Position numbers and translations under genes: made by a program
Notes under the pieces: generated by a model
Databases searched by the model: none
Seen by the model: the letters and a program-made list of their open reading frames with translations, nothing else
What the model was told of the DNA's origin: nothing
NCBI GenBank assembly: GCA_902630065.1
Contig: CACOTF010000001.1
Coordinates: forward strand, 1-64,000
DNA from: an uncultured Pelagibacteraceae bacterium
Lineage (GTDB): Bacteria > Pseudomonadota > Alphaproteobacteria > Pelagibacterales > Pelagibacteraceae
Direction: 5' to 3'
DNA length: 64,000 bases
Shown: positions 62,595 through 64,000 of the stretch, in pieces
Numbering within the stretch: position 1 is the first letter of the stretch
Layout of the letters: every line of letters begins with the position of its first letter

Positions 62595-63884
62595 TTATCT
62601 ACCAATACTAAAATAATTTATTTTATTTTTTTTCATTTCAGAAGTTGTGTAAAGATTTCTCATATCAAAAACTTTAAAATTTCTTTTTTTTGTAATTTTT
62701 CTAAAGTTGAGTTGCTTAAATTCATTCCACTCTGTATGAATAATTATTAGATCTGCGATTTTGCAGGCATCTTTTATATTTTCAAAAAAATTTATATTTT
62801 CGGATTTTAATTCCTCTTTCTTGCCAGTTGGTTCGTAATAATTAATATTTGCTCCTTTCCTTATTAAAGCTGGTATCATTTTTAATGAAGAGGATTCTCT
62901 CATATCGTCAGTACCTGGTTTAAAAGTAACACCCAAAAATGTAATATTTTTGTTTTTAATTTTGTTATTCAATATTTTACTAATTTTATTTAATAATAAA
63001 TTAGTTCTTTTATCATTTGAATTTATTACTGATTTTACAACTGAAAGATTTGTTTTAAACATTCGACCAGTTGAAACAAGTGCTCTTGTATCTTTTGGAA
63101 AGCATGATCCACCATATGCTGGACCAGCACGTAGAAATCTACTACCAATCCTTTCATCTAAACCCATGCCAATTGCAACTTCTTTAACGTCTATGTTTGA
63201 TTTTTCACATAAATTAGCTATTTCATTAATAAATGTAATTTTTGTCGCTAAAAAAGCGTTAGATGCATATTTAATTAATTCTGCCGATCTTCTAGAAGTA
63301 TGAAAATATCTTCCACCCTTCTTAATTAATGGAAGATATAATTTTTTCATAATTTTGTTTGCTTTATTGCTGCTAGTGCCTACAACAACTCTATCTGGAA
63401 ATTGAAAATCTCTAATAGCTTCACCTTCTCTTAAAAATTCAGGATTAGATACAACATCAAACTTATTTTTATTTTTATTTGATTTTAAAATTTTTGTAAT
63501 TTTATCACCAGTGGTAACTGGGACTGTGGATTTAGTAACAATTATTTTATACTTGTTTAGATTAGATTTTATACTTTTGGTAACATTAAATACATATTTC
63601 AAATCAGCTTTATTATTTTTTGTAGGAGTTCCAACGCAAATAAATATGATATCTGACTTTTTTATTGAGCTAGAAATATCTGTTGTAAATAAAAGTCTTT
63701 TTTTTTTTAAATTTCTTACAACCAATTCTTGAAGACCAGGTTCATAAATTGGCATTATTCCTTTATTTAATTTTTCTATAATTTGTCTATTAATATCAAC
63801 ACATGTAATTGTGTTACCTAAGTCAGAAAAACAAGCTCCCGTAACCAAGCCAACATAACCAGATCCTATAATGCAAATTTTCAT
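62595..63884 (-). CDS. ugd: UDP-glucose 6-dehydrogenase
   Basis: NAD-dependent enzyme, 429 residues, that oxidises UDP-glucose to UDP-glucuronate for surface polysaccharides. N-terminal GSGYVGLVTGACFSDLG, then VGTPTKNNKADL, STVPVTTG, NPEFLREGEAI, and the catalytic Cys in GGSCFPKDTRAL; C-terminal FKPGTDDMRESSSLKMI. It overlaps the galU end through ATGA, so galU-ugd makes UDP-glucose and then UDP-glucuronate. Confidence 0.97.
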   Translation of the reverse strand: MKICIIGSGYVGLVTGACFSDLGNTITCVDINRQIIEKLNKGIMPIYEPGLQELVVRNLKKKRLLFTTDISSSIKKSDIIFICVGTPTKNNKADLKYVFNVTKSIKSNLNKYKIIVTKSTVPVTTGDKITKILKSNKNKNKFDVVSNPEFLREGEAIRDFQFPDRVVVGTSSNKANKIMKKLYLPLIKKGGRYFHTSRRSAELIKYASNAFLATKITFINEIANLCEKSNIDVKEVAIGMGLDERIGSRFLRAGPAYGGSCFPKDTRALVSTGRMFKTNLSVVKSVINSNDKRTNLLLNKISKILNNKIKNKNITFLGVTFKPGTDDMRESSSLKMIPALIRKGANINYYEPTGKKEELKSENINFFENIKDACKIADLIIIHTEWNEFKQLNFRKITKKRNFKVFDMRNLYTTSEMKKNKINYFSIGR

Positions 63885-64000
63885 AGCTTAGAAATTTCAA
63901 TTCCAGATTTAATATAACCTTTCATAGATCCACAATCTAAATAATTACCTCTGAATTTATGTCCAATGAATAAATATTTATCTAATATCATTCGTCTAAT
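63881..64000 (-). CDS. galU: UTP--glucose-1-phosphate uridylyltransferase, C-terminal end (cut by window edge)
   Basis: The last 39 codons of a gene that enters from the right edge. The readable end includes FRGNYLDCGSMKGYIKSG, which matches the GalU C-terminus ('F.G.r.DcGsk.GyL.A'). It makes UDP-glucose from UTP and glucose 1-phosphate, the substrate of the adjacent ugd. The TGA stop overlaps the ugd ATG. The N-terminal nucleotidyltransferase domain lies outside the window. Confidence 0.85.
   Translation of the reverse strand: MRRMILDKYLFIGHKFRGNYLDCGSMKGYIKSGIEISKL

Noticed and set aside
1-64000. CRISPR arrays, insertion sequences, prophage genes
   Set aside because: No regularly spaced repeats, no transposase apart from the orphan recombinase, and no phage structural genes were seen.

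Overview
The window is a compact, strongly AT-rich chromosomal segment with very short intergenic spaces, and its genes read as alphaproteobacterial. The gene content and neighbourhoods point to the SAR11 clade (Candidatus Pelagibacter or a close relative). Evidence includes metY with an adjacent alpha/beta hydrolase, a complete sarcosine oxidase operon soxBDAG, a K+-independent H+-pyrophosphatase, the BamE/CBP3-chaperone/rpmF/plsX/ihfA cluster, the dapA-smpB-folK-rsh-pyrE-pdxJ-acpS-lepB-rnc-recO run, and a Mg-type HemB. The assignment is by recognition of proteins and gene order, not by a database search.

Layout. 1-3.5 kb: end of holB, then metG, tatD and a metallo-beta-lactamase gene, all overlapping on the + strand. 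3.5-5.8 kb: an exported glutathione peroxidase, nhaA and a zinc-ribbon membrane protein on the - strand. 5.9-8.3 kb: tRNA-Pro, an NDUFS4-like complex I subunit, an SbmA/BacA-like transporter, glpX and tRNA-Glu. 8.3-11.9 kb is the only accessory-looking stretch: a GIY-YIG protein, a glycosyltransferase, a tyrosine recombinase, a small two-helix membrane ORF, an unassigned structured RNA with its own terminator, a one-domain DNA alkyltransferase, and a gene-free gap of about 0.5 kb. 11.9-17 kb (-): rplM-rpsI followed by argC, a small lipoprotein, hom, an auxin-efflux-type carrier and a DMT transporter. 17.2-20.5 kb (+): metY, a hydrolase and an uncharacterised methyltransferase-like protein. 20.5-27 kb: ctaA, chorismate mutase, the rpmG-merR-ihfA-plsX-rpmF-chaperone operon, bamE and hppA. 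27-34.3 kb (-): rpiB, glyA, nrdR, riboflavin synthesis, nusB, thiL. 34.3-42.7 kb: hemB, then a ten-gene - strand run from dapA to recO. 42.7-50.1 kb (+): lytic transglycosylase, tRNA-Ser (-) and soxBDAG. 50.1-56.2 kb (-): gatCAB, an O-methyltransferase, trhO and a MATE exporter. 56.2-62.6 kb (+): ruvX, pyrB, a pyrC-like gene, plsY, topA, ridA. 62.6-64 kb (-): ugd and the end of galU.

How the genes fit together. Most are housekeeping genes in tightly packed operons with ATGA or TAATG junctions. One-carbon and sulfur-related metabolism is prominent: SoxBDAG demethylates sarcosine to glycine, GlyA interconverts glycine and serine, and MetY takes up reduced sulfur. Nine of ten convergent junctions leave at most 11 nt, and several genes seem to have almost no leader: rplM, and the two genes that begin 2-4 nt after a tRNA.

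I did not find an obvious new multi-gene system. The best leads are the structured RNA abutting the alkyltransferase gene, a perfect 7-1-7 Fur-type operator lying across the hemB start codon, a nested dyad in front of soxBDAG, RNA-gene/start-codon junctions that imply near-leaderless mRNAs, and several streamlined or degenerate enzymes (RSH lacking its middle C-terminal domains, RibB fused to a dead GTP-cyclohydrolase domain, PyrC lacking HxH, NrdR with CxC, MBL enzyme with H to Q).
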